Source: Halomonas sp.
Lineage (GTDB): Bacteria > Pseudomonadota > Gammaproteobacteria > Pseudomonadales > Oleiphilaceae
Reading direction: 5' to 3'
DNA length: 6,656 nt
NCBI GenBank assembly: GCA_007135745.1
Contig: SLIH01000370.1
Location: 1 to 6,656, forward strand
Shown piece after piece: positions 3,800 to 6,656 of this stretch. Position numbers and translations under genes: made by a program. The notes under the pieces were generated by a model. The model made no database searches. It was not told where the DNA came from and saw only the letters and a program-made list of their open reading frames with translations. How positions within the stretch are numbered: position 1 is the first letter of the stretch; each line of letters starts with the position of its first letter.

Positions 3800-6484
3800 C
3801 TACCAGACATACTCCCCTGTTTCCGGATCAATCACCGCAAGCCGGCTACGTAACTGGTTGGCGGGGTCAGCATCCAGCAATTCAATGAAGTTTGGGTGGA
3901 CCCAGAGCCGACCTGAGTGATGGTCCAGGCTGCCGCCAAAACCGTCGCTCAGCCCCCAGCCTTCATCGTGCTCATAGCTGGCTCCTTCCTGCAGAAAACG
4001 GGAGATGGCGTGAGGCTGACCTTCGACCTCAGCGCTGCCATCACCTGCGGCATAGACGTTGCCGGCAGCATCGGTTGCGACACCGTTGGTGTGCACATAG
4101 GTGGTGTTGGGGTTCCAGTCTTTGACAGCCCCGGCGTCTGAAAGGCGGAGGGCTGCCAGGTTGCCGTCGAACTCCGCACAGTCTGCTCCGTTGTCGCAGT
4201 GGCCTGTTTCCCCGGAGATGCGGATTTCGTTGAACACGCCACCCGCGATGATGTGGTCGGCCGTGAATGCCAGATCTCGGATTTGCGTGTTTGAATTGGG
4301 CGCTGTGGATTCGTTGTGCAGGCAAGGTTGCCAATCGCCATCAGGATAACCATCGGCGTCAGCGTGGAATCGCATCAGGTTACAGACGTCGTCGCTCTGG
4401 AAGGCGTCGTCAAAGGTGCCACCCACGTAGACGTGAGCACCATGCCGCTCAATGGCGGTGATGGCTGGGGACGAATCTGCGTTGAACTGCACGTTTGTTG
4501 TCAGCACCTCGCCGGATCCATGCTCGAACTGCGCGAAGTACATATCGTTTTCCTGTTGGCCGTCGCCTCCACCAACTGACTCAAAGATGCCGCCTGCGTA
4601 GACTCGGAATTCATCCGCACCTACCGCCAGGACCATTCCGTCGATTCCGGGATTCCAGTTGGGATCGAGCGTCGGCCCGGTGTCTAGCAGATTAAAGCGG
4701 GCAATGTTCAGGCGCTGCTCCCCCTCAACCTCGAGAAAGTTCCCGCCGATGTAAAATCCTTCGGAGGTTGGATCAGCGGCTACGTCATGGATGGCGCCGA
4801 AGATTTCGAGTTGGTCTTCTCTGAGTCGCCCGGTTTCGGGATCCAGAAAGGCAACGCTGCGGCGCGTCTTGCCGGCAACGCCGGCGAAGTTGCCGCCCAT
4901 GAAGAGGTTGCCCTGGCTCTCGGACAGGCTGTTGACGGTACCAATACCCGTCCCCGCATTCCAGTCAAGAAGGTCGCCGGTGTCAGGGTCGAGGGCGGCG
5001 ACTGATCCGCGCTCAATCCGCAGCTCCTGATCAGGGTGCATGAGCGTCGTGCCTCCGACGAAGAGTTGGTCGTCAACGAGCTCGATCGAGCGCAGGCCCC
5101 GCGATTCGACAAGTGGTATCAGAGCATTCCTGAAGCCCACCCGTGTTGTGCCATTGGTGCGGTTCAGCTTTACGATACCGATCCGGTCATCGCCACTGAG
5201 CTGCTCGAAAGTTCCGGCTGCGTAGACATCCGCACCATCCAGTAGTAGTGCCAGAACGCTGTCATCGGGCCGCGGGGTCCAGTCAGGCACTGGAGTGCCA
5301 TGGTCGTGGTCGACTGCAGTAAGGTTGGCTCTTTCAGTATCTCCCTGAACATCGTCAAAGTCGCCACCAAGGTAGACTCGATCATTGTCTACGGTGACGG
5401 CGTGAACGACACCGTTCGGATCCGGGGACCAGCTTTCATCGAAAACGCCAGTGTCTGCGGTGAAGCGGGCCAGACCGGTTTGATCGTGCCATGTGGTGTC
5501 GCCGTGGCTGCGGACCTGATCGAACTCGCCGGCCACGTAGACCATGCCGTCGTGAACAGCAATATCGTGAACGATCCCAGCGTTGCTGCTATCGATACGA
5601 ACGCCGGGTGACCAGCTCAGTATGTCGCCTGATGCCTGATCGATGGCGCCCAGGCTGTCGCGGTTTGCGGAACCTCCCAATACGCTGAAAACGCCCCCGG
5701 TGATCAGCCGATCACCTTCCGGTGCCAGAGCCCGAATATGTTCATCGGAATCCGGAAGCCCCGCGCTGGGTTGCCATTGTGTGTTGAGTGCGCCGTTGGG
5801 TTGCAGGTGCGCCAGGTTTTTGCGCTCGACACCAGCGATGTGGAGAAACTCCCCTCCGATGAACCAGCCACCGTCACCGTCTGGTGTCACATCAAAAATC
5901 TCGGCGCGACCGTCGAACAGCGGGAGCGCGCCTGCGGGCGCTTCCCGATCGATATCCACGACGGCGCTGGCGTTTGCCTGCAGGGCTATCCGGTCGAAGG
6001 TTCCCACAAGAAGGATGTCATCACCGGCGGGCAGTGTTTTTGAAATCGGTCCGGTTGGGACGGGAGGTGAAAAAGTGGCGCCCTGGGGGGAGACAGCGTC
6101 GTCCGGATGTTCGGGCATGAAGAAGTAGGAGAGGCTGGGCGTTACATCTTCGTCTTCAACAAGGATCTTATGGCTTCCCCCATCCAGTTGGGTGAGCTGT
6201 CCTGCGTTGTCGCAAAGGCTGTAGTTGCTCCAGTCACACTGAGCGTCTGTGGAGTAGAGGATGTTAACCGGCCCGCTGGCCTCCCATTCCAGCGTGACCT
6301 GCATAATGCCGCTTTCAGCCCTGAGCTGCTCTACCGTTGCGGGAGTGTCTGTTGTCTCTTCGGTGTCGGCAGAGTCGTCATCGCTGCTGCTTCCACTGCT
6401 GCAACCCGCAATGGCCAGTGCGACTGCAACGATGCCTGCCGGCAGCCATTCGTTTCCACGCTGTATTGCTCCAACTGAAAGCAT
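3800..6484 (-). CDS. Large acidic lipoprotein with Fn3-like domain and about 14 propeller-type (DUF5122/delta-60-like) repeats
   Basis: An 894-residue predicted lipoprotein. A hydrophobic segment ends in the lipobox IAGC with Cys28. Ser at +2 favours sorting to the outer membrane. A Ser/Asp/Glu/Thr-rich linker (29-50) leads to an Fn3-like beta domain (about 50-145). From about 155 to the end, a unit of roughly 50-60 residues recurs: a VYVGGxF strand (near 158, 207, 260, 315, 370, 420, 473, 527, 577, 628, 685, 744, 809, 860), an (N)LAxLD segment, TGxLxxW, then P or N. This matches the delta-60/DUF5122 pattern of extracellular beta-propellers, and fourteen units would suit two seven-bladed propellers. 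Cys pairs (83/91, 701/721, 763/769) could form disulfides. The last two units are degenerate. GGGAGG four bases before the ATG supports the start. The ligand or substrate is unknown; surface binding or adhesion is a guess. Confidence 0.88.
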   Translation of the reverse strand: MLSVGAIQRGNEWLPAGIVAVALAIAGCSSGSSSDDDSADTEETTDTPATVEQLRAESGIMQVTLEWEASGPVNILYSTDAQCDWSNYSLCDNAGQLTQLDGGSHKILVEDEDVTPSLSYFFMPEHPDDAVSPQGATFSPPVPTGPISKTLPAGDDILLVGTFDRIALQANASAVVDIDREAPAGALPLFDGRAEIFDVTPDGDGGWFIGGEFLHIAGVERKNLAHLQPNGALNTQWQPSAGLPDSDEHIRALAPEGDRLITGGVFSVLGGSANRDSLGAIDQASGDILSWSPGVRIDSSNAGIVHDIAVHDGMVYVAGEFDQVRSHGDTTWHDQTGLARFTADTGVFDESWSPDPNGVVHAVTVDNDRVYLGGDFDDVQGDTERANLTAVDHDHGTPVPDWTPRPDDSVLALLLDGADVYAAGTFEQLSGDDRIGIVKLNRTNGTTRVGFRNALIPLVESRGLRSIELVDDQLFVGGTTLMHPDQELRIERGSVAALDPDTGDLLDWNAGTGIGTVNSLSESQGNLFMGGNFAGVAGKTRRSVAFLDPETGRLREDQLEIFGAIHDVAADPTSEGFYIGGNFLEVEGEQRLNIARFNLLDTGPTLDPNWNPGIDGMVLAVGADEFRVYAGGIFESVGGGDGQQENDMYFAQFEHGSGEVLTTNVQFNADSSPAITAIERHGAHVYVGGTFDDAFQSDDVCNLMRFHADADGYPDGDWQPCLHNESTAPNSNTQIRDLAFTADHIIAGGVFNEIRISGETGHCDNGADCAEFDGNLAALRLSDAGAVKDWNPNTTYVHTNGVATDAAGNVYAAGDGSAEVEGQPHAISRFLQEGASYEHDEGWGLSDGFGGSLDHHSGRLWVHPNFIELLDADPANQLRSRLAVIDPETGEYVW

Positions 6485-6518
6485 GACGCCTCCCTGTCTT
6501 TCATCTGGTTCAACACTA

Positions 6519-6546
6519 ATTATTGCACCGAAAACGTTTTGAACAA
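6519..6546 (-). promoter_or_regulatory. Possible promoter of the lipoprotein gene
   Basis: On the minus strand AATAAT (6524-6519, five of six -10 bases) lies 16 bp from TTGTTC (6546-6541, three of six -35 bases). Transcription would begin near 6512, leaving a leader of about 28 bases with the ribosome binding site. The perfect palindrome AAAACGTTTT (6531-6540) fills part of the spacer and could be a regulator site. Confidence 0.35.
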
Positions 6547-6656
6547 GTTGAAGGCGCCAGAAGGCGTCTGGACTGTGCGCGTTTTCTCAACCGATCGTGT
6601 TATGCCACCCGAAAATGCGAAACCGATTCCAGCAGCTTCCGAGCGACAAGAGGAGA
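6547..6656. other. Right-end region with no confidently called gene
   Basis: No gene can be assigned. The final bases read AAGAGGAGA, a good Shine-Dalgarno-like string for a plus-strand gene starting just outside the window. Two ATGs at 6602 and 6615 are also open to the edge but lack clear ribosome binding sites. On the minus strand an 18-codon open end finishes at a TAA covering 6600-6602. Confidence 0.3.

Noticed and set aside
3469..3888. Plus-strand frame opposite the ankyrin gene
   Set aside because: Shadow of the ankyrin and lipoprotein coding sequence; it crosses both genes.
5643..6128. 161-codon plus-strand frame, and several others between 3892 and 6542
   Set aside because: Antisense or out-of-frame shadows of the lipoprotein gene, which has consistent repeats throughout.
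6600..6656. C-terminal end of a minus-strand gene (18 codons then TAA)
   Set aside because: Too short to distinguish from a chance open frame.

Overview
The window looks like a chromosomal accessory stretch from a GC-rich gammaproteobacterium. A Pseudomonas-type REP palindrome, a GspE/PilB-type pilus or secretion ATPase, an AbiE toxin-antitoxin pair and a very acidic outer-membrane-type lipoprotein suggest a marine or mildly halophilic lineage (Marinobacter/Pseudomonas-like). The genus is inferred, not proven.

Left part (1-985): the C-terminal 232 codons of a GspE/PulE/PilB-family ATPase. A non-coding stretch follows, holding a perfect 7-bp tandem repeat (11 exact CTGCGAC units plus one variant), a REP palindrome with a degenerate inverted partner (REPIN-like), and a large dyad-symmetric operator/promoter.

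Centre left (986-2502): an abiEi-abiEii type IV toxin-antitoxin operon. The two genes overlap by ATGA, and abiEii has a strong internal ribosome binding site. The promoter lies entirely inside a 50-bp imperfect palindrome that runs into the TTG start codon of the antitoxin, as expected for autorepression.

Centre (2503-3393): a scarred region. It contains an exact 26-bp copy of part of the upstream ATPase gene, read in the same frame. This copy sits in a start-less 88-codon reading frame that ends with an ATGA overlap onto a small exported protein gene resembling an orphan SecD P1-type domain. Copies of GACAGGCACA lie on both sides of that gene.

Right part (3394-6484, minus strand): a two-gene unit. 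The first gene encodes an 894-residue lipoprotein with an Fn3-like N-terminal domain and about 14 propeller-type repeats. It is followed 43 bp later by a small ankyrin-repeat protein ending in an unusual Arg/Trp-rich tail. The last 172 bases are upstream region for the lipoprotein and possibly the leader of a gene beyond the window.

The AbiE pair forms one functional unit, and the lipoprotein and ankyrin genes are probably one operon. The other genes have no evident functional link. The strongest candidates for something new are the palindromic, nearly leaderless abiE promoter, the mosaic scar with the ATPase-gene fragment, the double-propeller lipoprotein, and the ankyrin protein with an antimicrobial-peptide-like tail.
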